In this document: positions 44,962-56,274 of the stretch, in pieces | Numbering within the stretch: the first letter of the stretch is position 1 | Layout of the letters: every line of letters begins with the position of its first letter | Assembly: GCA_002633025.1 (NCBI GenBank) | Contig: NMRB01000117.1 | Coordinates: forward strand, 405,113-469,112 | Length of the DNA: 64,000 nucleotides | Direction: 5' to 3' | Origin: Notospermus geniculatus | Lineage: Eukaryota > Nemertea > Pilidiophora > Heteronemertea > Lineidae | Program-made: the position numbers and the translations under genes | The notes under the pieces: generated by a model | The model's database searches: none | Told to the model about the DNA's origin: nothing | Seen by the model: only the letters and a program-made list of their open reading frames with translations

Positions 44962-46558
44962 GGATCACGTCAGCCTTAAGGGAAAACGGGGCACGGTGGG
45001 TGGATCACAAATCTTATTTTCCTCGATTACTCCAAATTGCATGATGGTTGGCCTAAAATGAAGTGGGATATCAACATCGGGGGGAAATCAAACGACAAAC
45101 GTAAACTTTACGACAACGTTATTTTTCATACATTAAGGAGATCTTCTACAGCATATTTCGGTACAAAAATAACGTTGTCGTTGACGTTTATCGACTGGTT
45201 TCTAAACCTCCGTAATATATAAAGATGAACTTATTATGACTTACCTTAAGTGAAAAGAATGTTTCCTTCTGGTATTGTCAATGCTTATCCTCGGCCACAC
45301 GATCCTCAACTGGGAGTTCGTGAATCTACAGCCGTTTTTATAAGACTATGACGTCATTAAAGAAAATGGATCATGTATCCAATCGAAACGCATCGGATGA
45401 GACGAACAGCGGCGTTTGTCAATACTGTGAACTCTTTTCCGGCTCCTGCAATGAATGCAATCTTTCTGAGCGCTCCACTCTCTTTCGCTCCTCGTATAGT
45501 TTGTCAGAAGTAAGACCTCAACCTCGACCAAGCGTAAGGTGACAGAGGCGAATCGAAGCAACGCCAGAGTAACGCCGTGTGAAGCCGGAAATATCATTTG
45601 GCATCCTTTGCATTTCACGCCGCGTTAGACAGGCTCTACTGAAGCTTCATTTTCAAACTGTTACTGAATGAGGCAGTTGTCACTGTTGTCACTACCACGT
45701 CCAGCTTGAAGAAAATATATATATAATTTCAGTGAGCGACCAGACGGTGCATCCTGGAGGTAATCAGTGGTTCTTGGCGCTCGCTACCTTCGTCACCGCA
45801 TAACGGTAATTGGCACATGTGCAGCAAATCTCGATGCGGTAGGGGTGTTTTTAAAGTTGACTGACCCAACGCTGTCGACTCGTCATTTATCCAGGTCAGT
45901 CGACTTTAAAAACACCCCTGCCGCATCGAGGTTTGCCGTACATGTGCGCCCGGCTTAAGAACCTTTGATTTCCTCTGGATGAGACGGTGTGTAGGGGGGT
46001 CTGGTGACGAGTCACAGTGCGCTTGCTGGAAACAAGACGCGAAAGATGGCTTCCTCTGCGCCTCGTATTTCCTTACCCAGTTGCGATCGGCAAATTCAGT
46101 CTATGTCAGCTTCCATCATCCTCCCATAGCAGGACTTTGGTATCATTCCTCTTCATTAACTGCACGGTGAGTGGATGTAGAGGACCGACGTAAAAACCCT
46201 GCTCTGGGAGAATGGCTTTTCATATTAAGAATGAACGGCCGACCATTTATCGAACTACGCGAATTGCGAAGGCTGTACAATGGTCTACTCATGTGAAAAT
46301 TAACGGAACACAATCTCGTGCGATACCTGGTAGGTTGACGTATAGAAGTGGATTCGATGTAATGCATGACATTGTTGAACCTCTCTATGCAAGCGGCATC
46401 GATGATAAGAAGCCAGGAAGTTGTCACTCCCTGGTAATCCTCTTGGCTCTGTAATGTCCTTATCAAAGACCAATCACTGACGAGAGGCGATTGAGTTACG
46501 AAAACATCCGTGATGACAATATAAATCAGGATTGGTATCCATATTTTTAAAAGCCAAC
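44962..46558. other. Gene-free stretch with two foldback repeats
   Basis: No gene is recognised. A foldback with 17-base arms (acgacaacgttattttt) lies at about 45109-45185, and a 135-base palindromic MITE lies at 45813-45947. Short open frames overlap both and are not supported as genes. Confidence 0.5.
45813..45947. mobile_element. 135-base palindromic MITE
   Basis: Arms of about 54 bases (gcacatgtgcagcaaatctc... and reverse complement ending gtacatgtgc) pair with a handful of mismatches around a short centre. No ORF and no clear target duplication. Confidence 0.75.
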
Positions 46559-46867
46559 ATGGCATTGACAACAGATTAGCCTACGAGGAATAATTTTCAA
46601 CAAATCAGATATCACCAAGGTTGCTTGACTGACACTAGTCGGCGCCTGGCCCAGTTTTAACCTGTTGCATTGCAAGCAACTGGGAAATGGTACCGTAGCA
46701 GAAAGACGCACAGCCACTGTTCAAACAACAGCTTCGTTCGTCATCTACCATTTCCACACTCTCATATTCGCTATTAGCCTGTAAGGGCACTACATATTCC
46801 CTTCGGTCGGGAGATTCATTGAAAACTGTCTTCATACAGTATCTTTGTTGTGTATATACGCGACGAT

Positions 46868-47090
46868 GGGCCGATTTTTTAAACGATGGCTGAGATAACC
46901 ATCGGGTTTCATTAACCCTCAGTTGACAAACTGTTTGATAATCGATTGAAGTGAATTTTTCGATTTTATGAATCGTTGATAGCCAAACATTCTAAAATTC
47001 AAAATGTTTACTTTGGTTAATTCACGGTTTGTCAGAAAAGCTGATGGTTAAACAGAGGTTTGCCTTAACTATCGTTTAAAAAATCGGCCC
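46868..47090. mobile_element. 223-base MITE, 3-base target duplication, empty site in copy 2
   Basis: The ends are gggccgattttttaaacgat and its exact reverse complement. The element is flanked by gat on both sides (46865-46867, 47091-47093). Copy 2 reads straight through (cgacgatgagg near 56465), so the insertion postdates the duplication. The interior is AT-rich and non-coding. Confidence 0.88.
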
Positions 47091-48888
47091 GATGAGGAAT
47101 AATTTGGCAAACGTCCCCCACCCCCACCCCCGAATACCACCGACAACAACAACATCATCACCACGCCTGGGATTGCGAGCGCGCCGTTTGTTGCCCAAGT
47201 CCATACGGATCCTCGCGAGACGTGGTTCCAGGGCGAACTTTATATCCAGTCGTGATCGCATTCCCGTCGGGGCAAACCCTGCATGGCTTCAAGTGTCGTA
47301 GTGTCATCGCTGGTCAACTCATGAGACATAATATGATTTGACTGAGATGAACCAAACACGACAAAGGAGCTTCTCACATCAGTGGAGGAGTCGGCTAATA
47401 TCCGGTTCGATCAAGTCGCGAAAATTAATTTTCTTCACCATTGTCTGATCTAATCTGCTTTTGATCAGTAATTCTTCGCCCGTACGCGGAAACAAAAATG
47501 AATCTAACTGATATATGATTAAAACGGGGCATTAGAAGATGAAAGACGACTAGAGGAAGAAAGGTAACGCCCATTATAATGTGTTTTGGAGCTTCCAACG
47601 GCGTTCGTCTCACGCAAAGCATTCTTTGCTGTGCCACAACAATACAAACTGACGTGTGTGAGTAGAGTGCATGATTTATGTGTGATGAGACAACGTTGAT
47701 TTCTAATGAATAAAAAACGACAAACGTGCAAAATTACCACAAACTGTCGAACGGCTGACGCACATCATGCGATTCTTGCCTGAAGATCTCGCAATCTCTT
47801 TTCAGTGTTGTTGTAGATGCTTTTTGTCTGGTACCTCTAATGTGTGCCATTGAACAACTAATTCTCCTACAGCGTCTCCTCCTTTTAGACACGTTACTTA
47901 CGATTTGATGTACATGTACATGTACATGTACATGTATGGTAAGAAATCTGACCGATCGCTGACCGATTTTAGGTGTGACTGTTCCATACATTTACGAAAG
48001 CTGCGTTCCCCTATGAGGCCAAGTAGCGTGCAGGCGGGAAACTTGAGCGAAAACTAAGGGATTGATATTCAGAAATAGTTCGTAATTGTAGTTTTATCTT
48101 CCACACTCCTTACAGACGTTTGCTTGCTACAGTAGCAGAGAAAGCTGGTCAATCCAGTAATCGTCAACAAAACGTACCACCCATACCGCGTCCTCTATAG
48201 AAATGTAATGCATTTCTTCCGCTTTGATACTAGTAGTTGAGGAAAGTCGGGGCCTAATTAACATCAGCGCTCATATACCCGCTGGCGCTTTTGTAACAAC
48301 CATTTCGACCAAGCGAGACATATGATCGCAGAAACACAATTTGCCTTTGGCAACAGCTATATTTTGCCTAGTACACCTTTAGTATATGGTAGATACTGAT
48401 GGGTCTGACTGGATGTGAATTCCTTGCTTTCGTCAGGACATCATTTTCATCCCGTTATGTTCAAGGCAACGTTCCTTCATTGGCTAACAATGGTAAATGT
48501 GGGGATACCCCTTGATTTTGTTCGCCGTCACCGTAGAATTACGGGGACTCATGCCGACGTAACGTCGATCAGTGTTCCCCTTATTTCTGTGTTTTTTTAT
48601 TGTTTCCTTCCTGACGGATTAAGCGGCAACTAACCCAACAATAACCATTCCAGGCCGCGTCTATTGTTGGGGAACACTGAGCTATAGAAACACTCACAGA
48701 TGTTACACCTGTTCTTTGTCACACCTCTTCTAGGCTGTATCGGCTCATAAAATGGTCACGAGAGATGATGTATAAACTAAAAGTTGCAATAGCCTATAAT
48801 TTATTCACATAATAGTATTATAGTTCAGTCAGTTGTACGTTGTTTTCAATGATGACGTGTTCAGTGTTCGACTCCCACTCGAAATAGC

Positions 48889-49288
48889 CTGGGCCGACCG
48901 AATCGAAACTCCGATAGCACTAAAGCAAGGTTCATTGGCACACGGATCCGATCCGCTTCCAGTCTTTGCCCCGAGGTTTCCGGATACGACAATGCTGAAG
49001 TCCATTTACGCTGAAGTCTTTTCTAGAGTTTCAGATTGTAAAGTTCCACTTGAAAAAGACCCCGGTTGGGGTCGAAAATTCGTGAATTCGTCTAGCTAGT
49101 TTGTGCTGCTTATTATCACGCTGAAGTCCATTTGATAGATTTTTTACGGACCTGAACCGGACCAATTCCGTGTGCCAATGAACCTTGCTTTACAGTGCCT
49201 AACAGAGAGGCATGCAGTGCCTTTTACCATTACAGAGTTTCTCTGTTAGGCCCATTGTGCTATCGGAGGTTCGATTCGTTCGACCCAG
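48889..49288. mobile_element. 400-base TIR element with a nested hairpin, absent from copy 2
   Basis: The ends are ctgggccgaccgaatcg and, in reverse complement, ctgggtcgaacgaatcg. Pairing continues through ctccgatagcac and aaagcaaggttcattggc. The right arm is interrupted by a second inverted repeat, cctaacagaga...tctctgttagg (about 49198-49254), which looks like a smaller element inserted later. The interior contains the 75-base module also found at 40827-40901. Copy 2 has the uninterrupted flank (aaatagcctgatcatt). Confidence 0.8.
49015..49089. repeat. 75-base dispersed repeat module (copy 2 of 2)
   Basis: Identical to 40827-40901. It sits between the arms of the TIR element at 48889-49288. 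Confidence 0.8.
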
Positions 49289-49919
49289 ATCATTACATTT
49301 TCAGCGATACCACGGGCATCTGAAAAAAAGAATACGAGTGTCTTTAGATTGGATTGTGGGCCAAGTATCGTTCACTTAATTCAACATCGTGAAGAGGCCT
49401 GGCGAATGCTTTATGCAGGTACTGCGACTGAAACTTGGCCCACACTCGGAATAGAGAGGATATGCCTACTGTCAATGAGGATGACAATAACGTAATGATT
49501 TAACCGTCTGCTTGCGTCCCGTCATCGCCATCTTGCCAGGTATCCAGAAATATTGGAACCTGGGAGTGAATTGATTGCTGGTGTTGGGAGGGGGAGGGGG
49601 TTCGGTGTTCGGGGTGGTATACATGTATTAGGTTTCTGTGCCTATGGAATGACGTGACCCACAAAAGTTATTTGCTCGCTTCGCGTTATCGCCGCTGCCA
49701 CGCAGCGGCTCGGGTCCTTGCGTCAAGCAGAGCCTGTCTTAACCCACCTTGTGGCCATAACTTGTAGAATGACTTTGCACCATCTAGAAAAGAAAAAAGG
49801 AGATAACCAACATGAAACTTTTGACCCAAACTCACTTTGCTGTCGCGAACTGAAAACTGTATTCCCGTCGTATTTCCAGTTGCATTCCGACCAAACGTCT
49901 GCTTAGAAGTCCTCAGTAA

Positions 49920-50068
49920 GTTCTTTCAGAGGCATTCTTTGAAGGGTAAAACAATAAAATGGTAAAAGTTCTTTGGCACTCCTTCAACAGTTAAAATTTA
50001 AATTTTAAATTGTTAAATGTTAACTTTTAACTGTTGAAGGAGTGCCAAAGAACTTTTACCATTTTATA
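49920..50068. mobile_element. About 150-base insertion with long foldback, 13-base flanking repeat
   Basis: In copy 1 the 13-base word agtcctcagtaag occurs before and after this segment; copy 2 has it once. Most of the insert is a foldback: aaaatggtaaaagttctttg... pairs with its reverse complement around a TA-rich centre. The insertion lies immediately past the stop codon of the secreted-protein gene, so it would fall in the 3' UTR. Confidence 0.8.
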
Positions 50069-50072
50069 GTCC

Positions 50073-51871
50073 TCAGTAAGATTGTGCTTCAGTGGTCTTT
50101 ATTGAATGTTCCACGTGAACTCTTGCTGAGTGTTCTCTTCGTACGTGATACTCACTGCTATTCCTGTGATGGCTCAGATTATAACACAATCCCTTGGCAC
50201 TTTCTTTTTGGTAAACGTCAACCCCAGCAAACAGACCGTGGCCTTCATACAGGAACCGATCCAGGACATTCTTTTTGCATTTCCCAGCCTTCACCACTGC
50301 GTCTCGAACGGCGAAGAGAGCGGCCGTCGCCCTCTCCCTATAAAAAATTATGACAGGTTGAATCAAACCAATATATCTTTCCCTTGACCGATACAAATCA
50401 TGGTTTCTGATTGGCCGACCGATAAAGAATAGCGGCGTTTTTTCTGCTGCCCGTGAAACTTTGACTGTGTATTTTGCAATCGCTCCTGGCGCTGCCATAC
50501 GATTTTGTATAGAGGGCTGTACGCCGGTACCAATAGAGCGAAGATGGCGGAGGCCGATGCCATATACATGTAGGCCTATACGTAATTATAAATGAGACAG
50601 GAGGAAGCATCCTCGATGGGTGGAGATGTCCTTTCAAATTGACACCTTTCTTCAAAATTGACACCTTCCTTCAAAATAACTCTTCAAAATAACACTCAGC
50701 GTAGATCGTATACTTACTCGCAATAGGTCCAAGTCCAAGTCATGGTGGCTGAGCTCTTGATCCATTTGTTCAGGAAGTCGAAGAAAGGTTGTATTTTACC
50801 CCAGTTCGCCTTTAATTCTGCTTCAATGGCATCAATGTCACATCCATCTAGAAAAAAATGACGTTCGAATGTCTGTTTGGATGCGAAGGTGACTCCCGTT
50901 GGAATAGGGGACATTGTATTATGGGGAGTTTTCGCAAAGCCCCCGAAACGCCAACCCGAACGCCGAACCTATTGTTCGAAGCCACGAAGAGAGTACGGAA
51001 CAAAAGGATAGATATTCGCGTTGGCGTTTCGGGGGCTTTGCGAAAACTCCCTCTCATCCGCGGATGGGAAGGTGCGGCAATGCTCACTTTCAGAGTATAG
51101 AAAAACACGATAAATACTCACTGTCACATCTCTCCTTCCCGAAGTCTGCAATCGTTTTGAAGATGCCGACTCGAACTTCAACGCCACATGGTTTACCACC
51201 GAAAACCAGTTCGTCTAGGGTCTTCCACACCTCAGGAACTGCAATGAAGGAGTCACCGTAGCTGAAGGCGGATGAGACATGAAGGTCCTTTCTCTGTATA
51301 TATGTACTGAATACCTGAAGGGGCGGATGTGGTGTTGCTTGTACTCAACATGATGGGATACAAAACTCCCTGTTCTTTCATATTTCGTTCAATTTTTCAA
51401 AGGACTGCTGTTGGATTGATTACCGACATCATCAATTTACCTTGCTTTTCGTAGCAAAGAGGGTCTAATAACTGTGTGGGGTCTTGTCCATTGGTGATAG
51501 CATTAGCAATCAGAGTGTTAGTTGGCTCTGGGAAGACTTTGGAAACCAGTCTGGTATTTGGTGTCTGATAACAATCGGCTTCAATGATAATCTCATTCTT
51601 TTCATTGAACTGAAATGGACAGAACATAAAGAACGTCCGTTAGCAGGGGTTCGCAGCTTTGTACGTGAAAGTAACGGTGATCAATTCAAGTATGGCAGCG
51701 CCCACTGACTAAAACCTCTCAAAAATTTATGTCTAGCAAGAAACTTCACCATGTTTTCTCAAAGTTGTATCTACTTACGTGTGCATATTTGGCCATCTTC
51801 GCGATCCATGCCTGTTTATCGAAGGCAAGAGAGGTTCCAATAAAAAATACAAGCCCTATAACAGCCTTCAT
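50073..51871 (-). CDS. Unrecognised secreted protein, 5 exons, in duplication copy 1 (possible frameshift)
   Basis: Exon 1 (51871-51779) starts with a signal peptide, MKAVIGLVFFIGTSLAFDKQ. Exon 2 is 51609-51441. Exon 3 ends at 51122 and reads SYGDSFIAVPEVWKTLDE. Exon 4 is 50847-50718 (CDIDAIEAELKANWGKIQ), and exon 5 is 50337-50073. The 1-2, 3-4 and 4-5 joins are in phase. Exons 2 and 3 do not join in phase with any acceptor I can find: relative to copy 2, this copy differs by 4 and 2 bases at the start of exon 3. The product would be about 265 aa with scattered Cys, suggesting an extracellular protein. I recognise no family. The gene is presumably expressed from a promoter in or beyond the adjacent N-gap. 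Confidence 0.6.
50924..51051. mobile_element. 128-base MITE in intron 3 of the secreted-protein gene
   Basis: Inverted ends are gggagttttcgcaaagcccc and its reverse complement, continuing through gaaacgccaac. The same element is at the equivalent place in copy 2 (about 60330-60456), so it predates the duplication. Confidence 0.82.
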
Positions 51872-51886
51872 CTGAAACAGAAAGAA

Positions 51887-52227
51887 NNNNNNNNNNNNNN
51901 NNNNNNNNNNNNNNNNNNNNNNNNNNNNNNNNNNNNNNNNNNNNNNNNNNNNNNNNNNNNNNNNNNNNNNNNNNNNNNNNNNNNNNNNNNNNNNNNNNNN
52001 NNNNNNNNNNNNNNNNNNNNNNNNNNNNNNNNNNNNNNNNNNNNNNNNNNNNNNNNNNNNNNNNNNNNNNNNNNNNNNNNNNNNNNNNNNNNNNNNNNNN
52101 NNNNNNNNNNNNNNNNNNNNNNNNNNNNNNNNNNNNNNNNNNNNNNNNNNNNNNNNNNNNNNNNNNNNNNNNNNNNNNNNNNNNNNNNNNNNNNNNNNNN
52201 NNNNNNNNNNNNNNNNNNNNNNNNNNN
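51887..52227. other. Assembly gap (341 N)
   Basis: 341 N start 15 bases upstream of the signal-peptide exon of the secreted-protein gene, so the promoter and any 5' exon are missing from the window. Confidence 0.98.
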
Positions 52228-52419
52228 ATTTATCAGAGAAATGTCATTTCTTCAGAACTACTTTTACCGCGGAAGTAGTTCTTCCACACCGGCGCTGTGA
52301 GGCGCGACGCATCACATAACCCTACGCAAAATGGCGGATTTGACTGTTGTTCGTCAGGGTCACAAACCGACGCAACGTCACCAGGTTTTTTGGAGGCTTG
52401 TGCCCTGTTGTTCAGTTTG

Positions 52420-52503
52420 CAGCAAATCAAGCGAAATATCTCAGGGGTTTGTCTGCGGTGACGAAGGGAGCGAGCAGTAAGAACGCCTGATATTCTCAGG
52501 ATG
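52420..52503. mobile_element. Solo end of the hAT-like element family
   Basis: The stretch from gcaaatcaagcgaaat to gatattctcaggatg matches the right end of the complete element at 58052-58703, with a few substitutions. The rest of this copy is not recognisable; its other end may lie in the N-gap. Confidence 0.7.
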
Positions 52504-52625
52504 ATGTCATTTGGCAGAAGGTACAAGAATCCATTTACGCGAATTTCTGGCGGCGGGATGCCGCAACCATTGTTTGTTTTCGCGGCATTGGTCACAAAGA
52601 TTGCGGCATTGCATCGTGAATGGAT

Positions 52626-53404
52626 TCTTAAGCCGGTGACAGACTGGCGCGTCCTGCAGGCGTTCCACCAATCACATTCTTCGGTAGGTGTTTTGGTCAT
52701 AGTCTCGCGTCACCAGCCTCTCTCTCTTACAGGAGAGAGTCTGGTAGCAAAGGCCAAAACTTTCGTTACCGCCAGGTGGCGAGTGTCCAGCTCTGAGCAT
52801 CCGAATCTGATTGGCCAACGGCTGATTAAACATGGCTGCGCCCATGAAACGCACGATGAACGAATGCGTCTGAGGGAAAATTTACCTTTTTAGCACGGAA
52901 GGAACGACTATCCATGGTCATCGATTGCTGGAATAAGCCGATTGTACAATAGGACTTACATTTTATTAGGTCACTTCCGACCAGGGAGTCGAAGTTCAGC
53001 CAGACGGTAAATCGATCCTGATACAATACAATTCCACTTTATTTCATCAGCGATCCACCTCAAACGGCCAGGCTCGATCGCTGTCTACATATCACTCGGT
53101 GAAAACCACGATAAAACGTGTTAAAAAGGTAACATTTCCCTCGGACTATTTCGTTCCTTGTTCGTTCATCATGCGTTTCACGGGCGCAGCCATGTTTAAT
53201 CAGCCGTTGGCCAATCAGATTCGGATGCTCTGAGCTGGACACTCGCCACCTGGCGGTAACGAAAGTTTTGGCCTTTGCTACCAGACTCTCTCCTGTAAGA
53301 GAGAGAGGCTGGTGACGCGAGACTATTTTGGTCAGTGTTACGGCCTCACTGGTTGGTTGAACGCTTCCCGACGCGCCGCTTACGCGCCAGTCTGTCACCG
53401 CCTT
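52626..53404. mobile_element. Foldback element with arms of over 200 bases
   Basis: The left arm (about 52626-52870) and right arm (about 53150-53404) are inverted copies. Shared words include ctggtgacgcgagacta, gagagagtctggtagcaaag, ccaggtggcgagtgtccagc and tgattggccaacggctgatt. The loop of about 250 bases is unrelated. The outer parts (ggtgacagactggcgcg) also pair. ORFs on both strands of the arms are mirror copies and not genes. Confidence 0.82.
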
Positions 53405-53571
53405 TAGCCTAAAGCGGGTGATCCACTGTCGCGATTTTGGTTTGAGACGGGGTTGCGTTCCCTTGCGATCGCCTTATATGGCAATCGGAAGTCCTTAGAC
53501 CTATAAGGTAACCGCAAGGGAACGCAACCCCGTCTCAAGCCAAAATCGCGACGGTGGATCACCCGCTTTAC
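53405..53571. mobile_element. Palindromic MITE with about 65-base arms
   Basis: It starts ctaaagcgggtgatccac and ends gtggatcacccgcttta. The arms include gcgattttgg and gagacggggttgcgttccct and differ at only a few places. It abuts the foldback element on its left. Confidence 0.85.
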
Positions 53572-56146
53572 AACTTCATTTTACGTCGTGACGTTTGCTG
53601 TGTGACAATCTACTTGGTGTGAAATCGCTATTACGTTTGACCTTGTTACTCACGATCTGCCTGACCTTACCCAATGACATGAATTATCTCAATATTGTTA
53701 GTCGGTCCATGTGTTGAATGGTGGACGTAGACGGTGATTTCCCTTTCGTCCCATGTCCATCTAAAACACCACATGCCGGGAATCAAACCAACTCAGAACT
53801 GATCTTTGTTGGTGTGGCTGCTGCTCTTGTGTGGCGGATTTGTAACTCAGACTGCATGCTCCTCCTAACAAACGTTACCACTCTACTCCAAGACAATGTG
53901 GTATCTTACCTTGTCTTTCGTGCAATCCACCCAACCTCAGTTATTCTCCGACCGTTCAGAAGTAACTAAGAGAACAACTCACTTATGTTCAACTTAAAAT
54001 TGTCCTTGTTTACTTTGACATTATGATATTTCATGATCACACTCTCTGGAGCCAGCAAGTCAAGCCCGGAAGTCAAGCCAGTCACGTACACTTATTTGTT
54101 TAAGCACATGGACACTAATGGCAAGGCCTAGAGGAAAAATAATCGCTTCGCACCCTCACGGATTATTTGTAGGCTGATGTTTTCATATTAACGGGCCACG
54201 GTATAGCCGCCCCTTTTTCTCGACAGCTGGCTCTCCACCGCGCCACTCTCCAACTACGTTGTCGGCGAAGTGACCCCGATTTACTACGTACATTTTGTAA
54301 TGCATTTTTGTAGTTCGTCTTACTGCCGCTAGGTGGCTTCCTCTACGTCCGCAATCAAATTACGCTTTGAGATCCAATACCGAATATGTTTCAAATTGAT
54401 ATTCCCACAGTCTCACTCCAAAATCTCTCCTTTGGTAGCACCCCATCTCCACCCCACTCCGTCCGCTCAAGTGTCGTAGTAGGAAGGTAAAGATAACGTT
54501 TGTTCCTGACTCCCGACTCCAGACGATTCTTTTTGTGAACTACGTCATACTGAGTTCCCAAAGCGATGGTGCCTTCTCACTCGGAAAACCAAATCGAAAC
54601 CGCCTATGAATGTTAAAACGATCTCTGACCTGAAAAATATGAATTTTAGGAACTCGAGTCGGAGTGGAAATCGAAGTCGGAGCAGGTCTTTTCCTCTCCA
54701 TTGTCGTCAACTTTGAATGTAACGCAATATAACCATTTCAGTTGGCCTGGTACTCGATTTATGATCGTTATCTTGTCAAGCCTTCACTGTTAGAATAATT
54801 TTGCAGTAATTTTACAGAAAGTGCCTGCAGCAGAGTCCCCAGCACTTTCTGTAAATTTACATCATTTTTTAATGGTATGATTCATGTTTTCCTGTATTGG
54901 TTGGACTCCATTGGACATCCCATTATGATGCCTTCTGGGAGCAGTATGAAAATATAATTTGGTCAGCCTCCAGTCAAGTCTCTGTTAACATTNGGGCAGC
55001 TATCATTCCGACAGCATGCATAAATTATGGAATGAGATGCATTGCTATGAGACTGGTACCCGCTAACTCATAACACCAGATATATGTGCATACGTTACAG
55101 CACTAGGCGCGATGTCTGCCCATTACATCAAGTGGCGATCCCCCACTGCATTGCATGGTTTATTCGTGAATTACTAGTTGGCGAGTACACATGAGGGAAC
55201 AGCCCTCTTCCCCATCAAAACGGGGTGGGTTTCCCCAGGGCATTGTAACGCGCTATGCAGAGTGGAAATGCCCTGGGTTCCCAGGATGCCCTGGAAGTCA
55301 AAAGGTCTCCATTCTGGACACACGTGACCTTCATGGTTTGTCTCGACTCTGATTTTTTTACTGGAAATTCATTTTCAGAAACTTGTTTCGAAACAACCAA
55401 AAATATTGTCTGAGAAGTAAAAATACCATGAACGTGGTGTCATTGGGAGGGATTATAAGCGAGGTTTAGCTAGCACCTTTCCGACTCCGGCTTCAACTAC
55501 AGTACCAGAATAAATTGCAGTCCGCTGTAGACACTTGATAAAAACAATTTGATAGACGTTTGCAAATCGTAAAATGCCATAACTTTGTGGTACAATACTT
55601 TTGACTCTTAACCGGAAGTGCACATAAATCGCAAATAGTCGTGTTTCAAGTCGTAATGACTAGGATTACGACTTCAAAATTCATTAGTTACGGTATCCGC
55701 ATTTCTCATTTATAAGGCCAAATTTTTCTGCCTTCAATTTATGGTGTTTGACGAATTGAAAACTTCTAATCAAATCATTTTTATCAAGGATGACCACAGC
55801 GGACTGCAATAATTCATTCTCCTAGTTGAAGCCGGAGTCGGCGTCTGGCCGCTGCGCAACCTTTCATCTTGATGATGACGAGTGAGAATTTCGAGAGTAC
55901 CCGAACACGGAGCTACATCGCCACGCAAAATTGTAAACGCATATTTCACCACAAAAATATATGCGATTGTTGATAATCTATCTTTGTTGATTAGGCCACA
56001 GTCCGCGGTAAATCTCATTAAAAGTTTGCCTGTGCTCGGTGCATAGAACAGTGTTCAGGTAAAAATAGCTGTCGGCAGATTTGGTTCCAATAGAAATGAA
56101 AGCACCAAGCCTTTCTTCGTCAGTACGATTAGAGATATGGCATTGA
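53572..56146. other. Gene-free stretch between foldback elements and duplication copy 2
   Basis: No gene is recognised. It contains a single N at about 54993, a short hairpin around 54808-54860 (tttacagaaagtgc and complement), and the TIR element at 55482-55840. Confidence 0.55.
55482..55840. mobile_element. 359-base TIR element with central hairpin
   Basis: The ends cgactccggcttcaact and agttgaagccggagtcg are exact inverted repeats. A second paired block is ttgcagtccgctgt...acagcggactgcaa. A small hairpin (aagtcgtaat...attacgactt) lies near the middle. No ORF. Confidence 0.8.
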
Positions 56147-56229
56147 TGGCATTGATAACAGATTAGCCGACAAGGAATGATTTGCAACAGATAGATATCA
56201 CCAAAGTTGCTTGACTGCCACTACTAATC

Positions 56230-56274
56230 AAAACTGGGCCAGGCGCTAGTGTCACTAGCGCCTGGCCCAGTTTT
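56230..56274. repeat. 45-base perfect palindrome, 1-base spacer, copy 2 only
   Basis: Two 22-base arms (aaaactgggccaggcgctag...) flank a single t. Copy 1 at the equivalent place has only the rightward arm (cgcctggcccagtttt), so the left arm arose by local inverted duplication in copy 2. Confidence 0.85.

Larger units (their letters stand above)
46559..51473. repeat. Segmental duplication, copy 1 (4.9 kb)
   Basis: This block aligns, in the same orientation, with 56147-60873. Most of it is highly similar. The differences are discrete insertions: elements at 46868-47090, 48889-49288 and about 49920-50068 are present only here, and one at 58052-58703 only in copy 2. Smaller indels include a 24-base difference near 47570. 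The right boundary falls inside exon 2 of the secreted-protein gene. Confidence 0.9.

Noticed and set aside
52233-53398. Frames of 112-155 codons on both strands sharing peptides
   Set aside because: They are mirror translations of the two arms of the foldback element at 52626-53404.
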